From positions 992,001-1,056,000 of the forward strand of contig JACCLO010000014.1 of assembly GCA_029448655.1 (NCBI GenBank): a DNA stretch of 64,000 bases, in the 5' to 3' direction. Positions 15,730 to 25,509 of the stretch are shown one piece after another. Positions within the stretch are counted from its first letter, which is position 1. Each line of letters starts with the position of its first letter. The translations under genes and the position numbers were made by a program. Source of the stretch: Wolfiporia cocos. Lineage: Eukaryota; Basidiomycota; Agaricomycetes; Polyporales; Phaeolaceae. The notes below the pieces were generated by a model, which was given only the letters and a program-made list of their open reading frames with translations, was not told the DNA's origin and searched no databases.

Positions 15730-16340
15730 ATGACGACCATTGTCAGCGAGTTCACCGCCAAACACATCGTGGTCGACACACCTGCGCCCGTCGCCGAGGT
15801 CGTTGCGCGCCTCGACGTCGAGCTGAGTAAGGAGCGCGCGGGCCCGAAGCTGCTCGAGTTCCTGCGCGGAGTGAAGACGCGGGATGAGCTCGAGCGGGGG
15901 ATCGACGAGATCAGTGGGGGAAAGGACTTCGTGTACGTACTGTCCTATATCCGACGGTATCAGCCTCGCGTTCCAATTGGGATCCTCACACGCCCATGCA
16001 TCCATCGATGAACAGGCTCTTTGCGCTCGCGCCGCACCACAACTGGAGAAACGCGTACAACGGGTCGACGGACTCGCCGAAAGCGTTCCAGTATACATTT
16101 GGGAACCCAATCGTCGCGCAGACGATGCTCCGGCACGACAGCGCGGCGGCGCTGCATGTCCCGCTGCGGCTACTGGTGCTGGAGAAGGCAGACGGAACGG
16201 GCACGGAGATTGTTTACTTGCTTCCATCATCTGTGATCGCAATTCCGAAAGAGGGCACTGTCCATGAAGAGCTCAAGGCTGCGGCAGAAGTCCTAGACAA
16301 GAAGGTGGAGAGACTGGTCCAGACAATTATCGGGTTGTAA
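15730..16340 (+). CDS. DUF302 (TT1751-like) domain protein
   Basis: Two exons: 15730-15932 and 16016-16340, separated by an 83-nt intron (GTACGT...CAG) with a clean phase join, giving a 175-residue protein. Exon 1 begins MTTIVSEFTAKHIVVD. Exon 2 encodes LFALAPHHNWRNAYNG, FQYTFGNPIVAQTMLRHDS, then PLRLLVLEKADGTGTEIVY and a closing region VLDKKVERLVQTIIGL. This matches the DUF302 fold, in which a compact alpha/beta domain binds a small ligand or acts in an unknown way; members occur widely in bacteria and fungi. No signal peptide or membrane segment. The start was chosen because it is the first ATG and gives the expected family length. Confidence 0.85.
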
Positions 16341-17005
16341 GAGGCATAGATCGTGAAAATGTTGTATTATGCGGCCCGTTTGATGCGCATCTATATAGAA
16401 AGACAAATTGCACGATGCATGCACACGCACTGTTGTGATGGTGGATGGTCCGTTCAGCGAGCGAGGATTATATGTGGTGGGACAAAATGGCAGCCTCAGC
16501 GTGCCTGGGTGGTCTCGGCGGAAAAGCCGTGAGTCTTCGCAGTGACTGCACAGTCGCTCGTCAGTAAATGCAGAAGACTCCTGATGTGAATGCGACGGTG
16601 GACCAGAAGAACGAGGCAGTCACGAGCCATTACTTCGAACCAAAATAACTGGCCAATGTTAGCGCAGTGGGCTGGCATTTGTTATGAAGTGATATAGGAA
16701 TCAAGCAACCTTCACACCACAGCCGAAGCAGTAGTAAATAGCAGCTGGTGGTAAGAAGTGAGCACCGACTCAGGATGGATTCACTGCGGAAGCCCGTGCC
16801 TGGTTCTCGAGCGCCATACGCACGTGGCATTGCGTGCCACTCGGTTATCTCATCCTTCCCCGTTAGGATAGCTTGGCCGCTGGCCAAGTACTACCACTCC
16901 CCGTGAATAAACTTCGGTCTTACCGTTCGTCTCAGCGTCAGCCCAGAGTACGCGCGGCCGTAAGGTATTTAATTCTCACTATTTCCTGTCGTAACACCCC
17001 CAGCA
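16341..17005. other. Intergenic, nothing recognised
   Basis: 665 bp between two co-directional genes. It holds the 3' end of the DUF302 gene and the promoter of the next gene. No convincing gene, repeat or RNA was seen. Confidence 0.5.
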
Positions 17006-19072
17006 ATGGACACTCACGAGCCCGGCACGAGCGTATCCACAATCCGTGGTCTGCACCGTCTGCATACCGCACTGCCCGGAGACTTGACCCTCTCCGACTC
17101 GACGCCCCAACAAACCGTCGCGCTCGAGCCCCACTCACCGTCGCGCCCGCTGTCGCCCCACAGCATCCCGCCGTCACCGGGTAGCCCATCTGGCGACTCC
17201 ATCTCCTCGCTCCCGTCTGTCTCATCCTCGTTTCTGTTCTCCTCGGGGCCAGGCAGCCCGCCACATTCGCTGCACCATCCATCTCCACATCATGCCCACC
17301 TCGACGCTGATGCAGAACTACATGACTCAACTCAGGGGCTCATCATCCCCTCCCTCGCGCTCCCATCGCCCGCGCGGCGCCCGACACCGTATGGCCAGAT
17401 GCTCGGTGATCTGCGTCTGCTCGTGCTCGCTCCACGTCATGCTGCGTCATCGAGCACTGCCCTCGTGAACTCATTGCTGGAGGAAAACGAAGATATCGTA
17501 GACCTCGGCTCTTGGGAGGAAGAGCTGTGCGAGGATCTGCCTGCTGCGGCAATACTGCGGGCGTCTACTGACTGGGTTGAGCATCGGGATCCACATGGCC
17601 TCGAGCGCACTGAGCCAGCGCGCAATGTGGAAATCGTCGAGTTGCCTGGCTATGATCCCTTGGATGATGTCGAAAACATCATCAGCCGCACCTTGCCCAT
17701 TGTGCATTCACCCTTTTATCAAATATCAGAGGCACTGAATCCATCCTATCCACCGAATTCACTGTTAGCCAACCTACTGTCGTCCTCATCTACGCCGCTG
17801 TATACTGCGCTCATATTGCTGTGGGTCACAGGTGGGTCTTATCCGTATTGTTTTCCCATTGTGCTCCTATTTTTGTGAAATCCTCGATGGCTTCACGACA
17901 CGTATTGCCCGAGTGGAAAGTCTTGATGTCCAAAGACGCAGAACGTATTGATACCGAGGCATCGACCGTCGTCTATTGAAGACGTCAGCTACGGTCTGTC
18001 CATATATCTTCATCACCAATCGGGCAGCTGAATGCGGCCGCGCTCTAAGTTGCGCCCGGTGTTGCCCTACCATATGAGCATGGCCGTTATGAGCCTTGTA
18101 TGGCTCGAAACTATCAGCTGCAGCAATTGCTTTCTATCGCCAAGAGGCCTAATTAGCTGGCGCTTGTTCACTGGTCCAGTTTATTTTGATCGTCTTTGCT
18201 ACCTGCACGCTGATGCTGACTTCCGCTTTCCAGCGCCAACACAAACAGAGAAAACCCTTCTCGAAGCCCTCAGTCCGCACATCCCCGTCATTGTCCTTCC
18301 GCCCCTCCCATCACACCCGTCATATCCTCTCCATGCCGCCAATATCTCATCATTCCCGTCATCAGTATACTCCTCCGTCTACGCGTCGCCCATGCCGGTG
18401 TACCACGGGGAACCCAGCACGCCCGCCACGACCGCGCCTCTCTCCGCCTTCCGCCCGTCGTCCCCGCACGCCCTGCGCACCGGCCTATTCCGCTCACCCG
18501 AGACGCTCGCTAACCTGCGCACCGAGGCAGCAGACCGCTTCCTACGCTGGCGTGAGGTCGAGCGCGCCGTCGACCGCATTTGCGCAGCCGCCGCGGCGGA
18601 CGGCGACGCGCGTGCGAGCTGGGCGCACAAATCTAGTGCCCCCACACGGAAGGGGCGCGCGACGTGGGACAAGGCGCGCTGGGAGGCGGAGTGGGAGGGT
18701 GCGCTCTCGCGCGACGTTGCTGCCGGCGTGCAGCGGCGCCGGCGCACGCGGGCGGGCGCGTCGGTGTCGACGGTCCGCGCGGAGGAGCAGAGCGAGCGGC
18801 TGCGCAGGGCGTCGCAGGCGTGCCTCCCGTCGCCGTTCGACCCGCTGCACGCGGGCTCGCTGGTCGCGTTCTCATTTTCGCTGGTTGGGCTGGCGCGTGC
18901 GCGCCTGGTGCGCTCGATATCGTCGTTCTTTGTGGGGCCGAGTGAAGACGAGATCGCTGTAGAGAAGGTTGCGAGGAGAGGAAGCAAGACGTCTGCTATT
19001 AGCTTCGTCTTTCCTCTGGTGGGAGCGCTGTGCGCTGGTATCGGCTTGGGTTGGTTTCTGGCCGGGCGATAA
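17006..19072 (+). CDS. Tail-anchored protein with degenerate GTPase/septin-like domain
   Basis: Two exons, 17006-17831 and 18234-19072, join in phase to give 554 residues; the 402-nt intron is unusually long for this window. The first ~130 residues are Ser/Pro-rich and disordered. Then comes GDLRLLVLAPRHAASSSTA followed by LVNSLLEENEDIVDLGSW, laid out like a GTPase G1 strand-loop-helix but without the GxxxxGKS loop. NVEIVELPGYDPLDD resembles a G3/switch II strand, and PHIPVIVLPPLP sits where a G4 strand would be. The last ~25 residues form a hydrophobic helix (ISFVFPLVGALCAGIGLGWF) followed by LAGR, a tail anchor suited to ER, mitochondrial outer or peroxisomal membrane. The septin/GTPase resemblance is my inference from strand order; function unknown. 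Confidence 0.75.
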
Positions 19073-19515
19073 GCGCTAACGGTCTGCGTCGATTGATGAT
19101 ACCAGTGGATGTAGTTGCTGTACTGTATGTAAGTATTTAACGTAGCCGACAATTATCACGGACAGAACGCAGAGAGTCGCAGGAACAGCAATATTCTCGC
19201 CATGACTATGTAACCAGTCAAACATCCACGAGCAGCTCCATGTGGAGGCACATGTGCGAGCGGAGTTGTCAACGAGATCAGATCCAGTGCTCATCATCGT
19301 CAATGCCTTTAAGCGAGACTGTATAATAGCCTTAGTGGCGCTCGGTGATCGGTGATCGCATCCTACCTGCTCTTGCCGCTTCCAGATCTCCCGCCACAAG
19401 TCCGCTCTCCCCTACTTCTTGGTCGTATATACACACTGCATCAGGCCCTCAAGGTCCTAGGCAACGCATCGGGCGTTTGCAAACAATCATCTCAACAAAA
19501 CTTGTCACGCCCGAC
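19073..19515. other. Intergenic with one weak minus-strand frame
   Basis: Holds the promoter of the 82-aa protein. A minus-strand frame from an ATG at 19292-19294 to 19076 would encode about 72 residues with one hydrophobic stretch (IAVPATLCVLSVIIVGYV). Nothing else supports it, so it is not listed as a gene. Confidence 0.35.
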
Positions 19516-19823
19516 ATGTCCACCCCGCCGCTTACGCCGCAGGCCAGGCGTGTGCGGACGATCATGGTCACCATCCCCATCATCTTTGTTACATCCTGTA
19601 CGTCTGCCGCACCTACCCTCACCGGCCTACGCTACTGACCGCATCCGCTGCACCAGTCGTGCTGTACAAGCGCCTCGTGCTCGGAGAGCCGCGCCGCATG
19701 CTGCCGCGGGACGACCCGTCGCAGAAGATCCTGCAGGTGAAGGGCGCAGAGGGCATCAGGCGGGAGGAGGTTTGGGGCGACGCGGGCGGGGCGGACCCTG
19801 CGGCGCGGACGTCTGGTTCATAG
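19516..19823 (+). CDS. Small single-pass membrane protein, conserved-looking
   Basis: Two exons, 19516-19597 and 19657-19823, with a 59-nt intron (GTACGT...CAG), give an 82-residue protein; the junction codon is TTC. It begins MSTPPLTPQARRVRTIMVTI and has one membrane helix (about residues 14-30, IMVTIPIIFVTSFVLYKR). A hydrophilic part follows, LGEPRRMLPRDDPSQKILQ, then VKGAEGIRREEVWGD. The short basic leader, single helix and charged tail resemble small mitochondrial or ER membrane subunits of fungi, but I do not recognise the family. It is convergent with MIC10, 281 bp away. Confidence 0.6.
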
Positions 19824-20104
19824 CGCAGGCTTCGCGGTCCGCCGTCCAGACTTCGTGTGCAGCATCATAGGTTGGCCGATCGTACTCTACATCAATAGCA
19901 CTGCATATTAGGGACGCCTACAGGCCCTTCGACAGACAATTTTCTGGAACACTCCACAGCGTGCCGTGCAGCGAAAGGCTCCTCCGCATCTACGTCGACT
20001 CCATGATCCTGCAGCCCTGTCGTCCTAATCTCCAGCAAGAGTCCGTCGCGCATGCACTTCCACCCCATTCCTTCCTGCCTGTCTCCAATAGTAGTAGCGA
20101 CCGC

Positions 20105-20742
20105 CTACTTCGCTTGGCTCGCGCCGAGGGCAGCAAGCTCCTCTGCAGTAATGACGCGCGTGCCCGGTATCCGCGCAGGGTTGAATGAGCGGTCGCAGTC
20201 AGCATATGCGGCGCCCATCCCGAAGCCGGTGCTCAGCGCGATCGGCCAAGCGCGCCCTGTAGTAGCATCAATGTGAAGTCAACAACGGGAGCGCGAGGAG
20301 TGAGATTGAACTCACGGCGAAAGAGGACGACGGAGGCGATCACGCCCGCGCTGAAGCCTACGCCTCTGTGCGCGCGGCGCGAGCGGGAATGTGAGCTCAT
20401 GCGAAGGAATATAGAGGACGGACGTACGACTTGACGAGGAGGTCCGCCACTTGTGTGCATATTACGGTGATTGTGTGGATTGGTGGGCAGTCACAAGCAG
20501 CAGCACGGTGCGTATTGCGTTGCAACGTAGTGATGCGGGAAGGTCGGGGCGATAGAAAAGACATGATAAGGGCCACATCCTTTCAACGCAGACACGAGAC
20601 TACACGTACAGCAACGGTCATACTGTCGCCAAAATCAACTCTTCATGAACCTGCGCGCGTGTTTGGCGGGATGGTACACACGCACCTTTTGCGCGACAAT
20701 GTTTTCGCTAGAGGTGGGCTTTGCTGTTGACTCGGTCGACAT
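20105..20742 (-). CDS. MIC10: MICOS complex subunit MIC10
   Basis: Small inner-membrane protein that bends the membrane at mitochondrial crista junctions. Five exons join in phase to a 97-residue protein: 20686-20742, 20610-20622 (13 nt), 20428-20449 (22 nt), 20316-20365 and 20105-20256. The order reads ENIVAQK, then YDRCLADLLVK, then the first membrane hairpin arm SGVGFSAGVIASVVLFRRR and the second arm AWPIALSTGFGMGAAYADC. The two glycine-rich segments are the family hallmark that drives oligomerisation, and YADC-DRSFNP closes the domain as in other Mic10 proteins. A charged tail follows (ITAEELAALGASQAK). It shares a 205-bp divergent promoter with PIF1. Confidence 0.93.
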
Positions 20743-20947
20743 GATTTCCTTCACTCGAGCGTTTGTATGAGCAGTTGGTCTTGACAAGAATATGTGTGTG
20801 CGATGTGGGACAGCGTCGGGAGGTTTGGTTTGGCGAGGACCCGGCAAGCTCCCGCGCGTGACGTCGGGGAGGGGTGTCCCCAGTCCTCCTCCGAGCAGAG
20901 ACCCTGGTCACCGCAATACACGATGCACGTGACCGGCGCGTCTCATA
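20743..20947. promoter_or_regulatory. Divergent promoter MIC10 / PIF1
   Basis: 205 bp between the MIC10 ATG (minus) and the upstream PIF1 ATG (plus). Both promoters and 5' leaders must share it. If the upper PIF1 AUG is not used, the spacer is 292 bp. Confidence 0.55.
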
Positions 20948-23591
20948 ATGTTGAACGCGACGGCACTCGGCGCTTATCGTCGGGGACGCCTCTCGCTCTT
21001 TACAATCCAGGTGTATTCGTGGGCGAGCCTCAACATGCCACGCGCCACTCTCACGTCGAGCTCCGCTGCAAACACGAAGAAACGCAAATCCGCGGGTGAC
21101 GGCGCAGGGGACAGCACGAAGGGCTCGAAGCGGCCACGGACGACACTCGACGCGTTCTTCTCGCCGAAGGTGCCCGTGTCTCCGAGCCCCTCGCGTGCCG
21201 AGAAAGACGGGGCAGAGACTGTGGCCTTGAATGAGGAGCAGAGAGGCATCCTGAAGATGGTTGTGGACGAGGGGAAAAGCGTTTTCTTTACAGGAGCTGC
21301 TGGTGAGTCTGCGGACGATCTCCGCATTGCTACTTTGGGCATGTTCAGTCGGGACATTTTGGCTTTGAAAACTGTAGTGGAATCATTCTCTTCGTAGCTC
21401 AGCCTCACTATAATGCATGAAGGCGGCCAGCGCTTTGGCGGGGCTTGGCGTCTTGGAGCGAACAGGCTTCTTGACTAAGGCGAATACACCACACTAAAGA
21501 GATATAATATCGATTCACTGTCAGCACCTCTGCTGCATCTGAATTTGTTCCCGCGGAATTCACCTTGATGCTTCGTTGGCCCGCTTTGCAACGTCACTAT
21601 CTTTAAGCTCGATCTACAGAACATGATATGCATATGGGTGTATTATTGCATATCTCGTCCTGTTAAAGCTCGCTACGCTTTCTTTACGCTCTGATGTGGT
21701 GCCACGTTGATGTCTGCTCCCCACCCGCATTCGTGGAATCACTTATATTGACTGCTCGTTGCTACAGGCACTGGCAAATCCCTCCTCCTACGGGCAATTA
21801 TAGCCGCGCTCCGTAGGAAGCACGCAAAGCAGCCGCAAGTCATCTCGGTTACTGCGAGCACTGGCATGGCTGCGTCTAATATTGGCGGTGAGTATCATTG
21901 CATGTATTAGAGCGGGTCTAGTGACGACCGCAGGCATGACCATCCACTCCTGGGGCGCCGTCACGCCCGGGTTGTCAAACATTGAGCGACAGATCAGCTG
22001 CATCAAGACGTGCAAACCCGCATTTAAGCGCTGGAAGGAGACGAAGATCCTCATTATCGACGAAGGTACGTAGTCAAGAGGCGTTAGAAGCAATCAATGA
22101 GCCTGACAAAGACGTCAGTATCAATGGTCGACGGCCAGCTATTCGAAATGTTGGCAAAGCTAGCGGGAAGCTTGCGCAAGAAGACCGACAAGCCGTTTGG
22201 CGGGATACAGGTTAGTCGGACTGGGATGGTTGGGCATGGTAGACTGACCAGAACCCCCTCCAGCTCGTCGTCACGGGCGATTTTTTCCAGCTCCCCCCAG
22301 TCACCAAGTCTGGTGCCGAGCCGTTCTTTGCCTTTGAGTGTGAGGCATGGCAGCGCTGCATCGAGCGCACGATCACACTCCAGCAAGTCTACCGTCAGAC
22401 TGACTCGCGTACGTCCCACCTACCCCATCAGCTCACCGCGAAGCACTGACTCCGGCGCGTGCCAGACTTCGTTTCGCTCCTGAACGAGCTCCGCCACGGC
22501 ACCATCTCCGAGTCCGCACAGGAGACCTTCTCCTCGCTCGCGCGCGCGCTCCCGCCGTTGCCCTCAGGCATCCTCCCGACGGAGCTCTACCCGTTGCGCG
22601 CGCAGGTTGACAACGCGAACAGCTCGCGTCTCGCGCGCCTCCCCGGGCCCGCGCGTCAGTACGTCGCGCGCGACTCGGGCAGCGCGCCGCGCGTGCTCGA
22701 GCAGATGGTGGCGCCGCCGCTTGTCGTACTCAAGCCCGACGCGCAAGTGATGCTCGTCAAGAACGTCGACGAGCGCCTCGTGAACGGCTCCGTCGGCCGT
22801 GTGCTCGGCTTCTATACCGTCGCGGCGTGCATGGCGTCCGCCGCGGCGCCTGCGGAGAGCAAGCCTAGCTCGAGTGCGAGTGCGAAGCCGAAGTCAGCAG
22901 CACAGGAGCCTAGTGGGAGCGCGAAAAACAATGGGTTCGTGAGGAATGTACAGGTTGGGTTGGACGGTCGGACACCGGTTGCTCTGGCCGATGCAGCGAC
23001 GATAGAGAACAAGGAGAACGTCGCTGCGCAGCCGCCCAAGCGCGATACGAAGGGCAAGAACGTGAAGAAAGACGAAGAGCTCTATCCTTTAATTGAGTTC
23101 CGGACAGCCCATGGAACGGAAATCGTGCTGATTGGCCAAGAAGAGTTCCGCGTCGAAGATAACGAGGGAAAGCTCCTTGCTCGGCGTGTACAAGTCTGTG
23201 TTCGGAGCAGCGTCTTTCCAGAATACTGTGGAACTCATTGTTATGCGTTAGGTCCCTCTTGTTCTTGCCTGGGCCATGTCTATCCACAAGAGTCAAGGAC
23301 AGACCATTCAGCATGTCAAGATAGACCTGAGTCGTGTTTTTGAGAAGGGTTCGTGTGTGTAAATCCAGGTTGCTCCTTCTTCATTCACATCTTCTGCAGG
23401 TCAAAGTTATGTCGCCCTGTCACGAGCTGCTAGTATCGATGGTCTTCAAGTACTGGGTTTCGATGCACGAAAGGTTCGTAGCATGTTAGGCTCTCCTTCT
23501 GCTCTGTGGGGTGACCTGTCTACAGGTTAAGGCCCATCCTAAGGTTGTGAATTGGAGCACGGATCTGAAAAAGCCTCAAGATGCAGCATAG
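20948..23591 (+). CDS. PIF1: PIF1-family 5'-3' DNA helicase
   Basis: ATP-dependent helicase acting on G-quadruplexes, telomeres and replication forks in nucleus and mitochondria. Two in-frame ATGs exist, at 20948 and 21035. Residues 1-29 (from the first) are basic and hydrophobic without acidic residues; the second starts [10 protein letters not shown], followed by a KKRK nuclear-type signal and [10 protein letters not shown]. Helicase motifs in order: GAAGTGKS (Walker A, split by a 465-nt intron 21303-21767), [16 protein letters not shown] (Walker B), [41 protein letters not shown] and [16 protein letters not shown]. Between the last motifs lies a low-complexity Ala/Ser/Lys insert (about 22840-23080). 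The protein ends KKPQDAA at 23589-23591. About eight exons; motifs are intact, so it is likely active. Confidence 0.93.
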
Positions 23592-23794
23592 AGCTGCTAC
23601 GATGCAGTTGTAAATACTTTACTGTTATTTACTGTATTCTTGCCTAGACAACAGAGGCATTATACTAATCCTAAAGTCAACATGGATGAACTAAAATTGG
23701 CCCCATTAGTTGAGTATATGCAGGAACATTTAGAAGCAACATCTCCACAACTAACACTGTACTAAGTACAGGTAGCAGAGAAAAAAACTTGTGC

Positions 23795-23879
23795 TGCCCC
23801 AGTCAGGCTCGAACTGACGACCTTCCGATTTAAGCAAGTGCTAACAGTCGGACGCTGTAACCAACTCAGCCATGGGGCA
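23795..23879 (-). tRNA. tRNA-Asn (GTT) with 12-nt intron
   Basis: On the minus strand the 85 nt fold as a full cloverleaf. The acceptor stem is TGCCCCA / TGGGGCA, the D-arm GCTG...CAGC, the anticodon stem TCCGA / TCGGA, and the T-arm GTCAG-TTCGAGC-CTGAC. The anticodon loop reads CTGTTA then A, with anticodon GTT. A 12-nt insert sits at the canonical intron place, just 3' of the base next to the anticodon. Length without intron is 73 nt. No CCA is encoded, as expected in a eukaryote. A run of A on the plus strand (23781-23787), i.e. T on the coding strand, just past the 3' end fits a Pol III terminator. Confidence 0.95.
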
Positions 23880-24160
23880 TAACAGTCAGCGCTATAATAT
23901 ATCATGTCTAAGTATCCATCTGCTCTATCAGATCACAGGCTGGTCGCCAACCTCTTTCACTCTGGGACATTGTCGGTGTACGGCAGTTTATTAGAGCAAC
24001 ACTTGCAAAGGTGAGTATCGGTTGGCCAATACGAAGACATGAAGTTAAGCAGCTGTACTGCAATACGAGACATGCAATAAATTACTTGAGCTTGGTATGT
24101 TGACCACCTTGTATCCACATCCTAGTCTTACACATAAATTGACTGGGGTAGCCAACAGCC

Positions 24161-25509
24161 ATGAAGTTATCATTACGGCGTGAGTCCTCGCGAGTGACTA
24201 CTGCAAAGCTACTTCAGCCTCATCATGAAACGAAGATCACGTCGCGTCCAATGCTCAAGAGCAGGCTTCGTCTCCACAGAATCTGCCTGTCGAGCTTTGG
24301 CATCATGTTATAAGCCAGCTCTGGGACCGTGAGGAGGACCTGAAGACCTGCGCCCTGGTGTGTGCCGCATGGACCGAGAGAAGCCGGTGTTTGCTTCTCA
24401 AGCGTGCCCACCTCTATAGCAAATCACAAGTCATCCGACTGGCACAAATTGTGAGGTCAGACCGAAGGTCTGCAGAAACAGTCCAAGCCATGACAATCGG
24501 TGGCGGTCGACAGCACACGCGTGAACCCATCCGACATGTGAAGACAGCATTCCTGACGCTAACGGGAGTCTTACCTCGAATGACGGAGTTGCGCATTTGC
24601 AATGCCCTGTGGGCGGGCATCGACGCGCATCCTCAAGCATTTCTGCATCTGTCTACCTTTTCGGCAATCACTTCCCTCATCTTAGACAACATCGAGTTTC
24701 AGTCCGTGCGGGTCTTCGCTCGACTAGTGGATGCCCTTTCCGGCCTAAAACAGGTTCAATGCGGAGAAATCGCCTTTACAATGCAAACAAGCAGCTCAGA
24801 GTTCATGTCCGATAGACGCCAAAGGCTTGGTAGAAACATGAGACGGCTTGATACTGACGAAAGCGCGGCAGATATCGTACGGTTTTACGTTACAACCCAG
24901 ATAGCTTCCCGTCTACAGGAAATTCGGCTCGGCTTCCGGACACCTATACACCTTGCAGACCTCGAGGGTGTACAAGTACAGGAGCTGCTTCAAAGTGCTG
25001 CATCGGCTCTGATTATCTTGAGCATCTCGCTTGTCAGCGCAAAGATCGAAGCGGACGTCACAACCAAGCTATTCAGTGAGTTCACAAACATTCATGGGCT
25101 GCAGCAGCACAAATCCAACCATATGGCAGGTTCCCATCTAGATTTGACAGCCAACACTACCCTTCGCGAGCTGCACCTCGAAGTCAGACCGCGTTGGGAG
25201 TACAGCCTGGCCTGGGTGCACACTCTCCTCTCCTCCACCGCATCCCCTCTTCTACAGAGAATCACGATCACGTTCACTGCGCGCCACGAGCATGACCGGG
25301 ATATTATCGACGTGATCCTCAACAAAGTCGACGAGCAGCAATGCGCCGCCCTCGACAAACTGCTTTCTCCTCCACGTTTCGCGGCGGTCAGGTCATTCGA
25401 GTGCGTCGTCGCCGTCGCACAGTACGACCCGATCCCAACTCAGAGGCAATGGCGACGACGCCTCGAGCAGCGCTTCCCGGGGCTGCATGAGCGCGGCGTT
25501 CTGAGGTGA
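24161..25509 (+). CDS. F-box-like protein
   Basis: A long open exon from 24236 to 25509 encodes SSPQNLPVELWHHVISQLW then DREEDLKTCALVCAAW, a clear F-box. It is followed by about 350 residues of leucine-rich sequence typical of basidiomycete F-box/LRR-like proteins (LPRMTELRICNALW, FSAITSLILDNIEF). The upstream frame is closed at 24226, so I infer a first mini-exon 24161-24179 (MKLSLR, split codon) joined by a 56-nt intron; total 430 residues. The start is therefore tentative while the F-box itself is clear. Probably an SCF ligase adaptor; target unknown. Confidence 0.75.

Noticed and set aside
18186..18962. 258-codon frame inside the tail-anchored gene
   Set aside because: Arg-rich shadow of the true frame, which splices cleanly and ends in a membrane helix.
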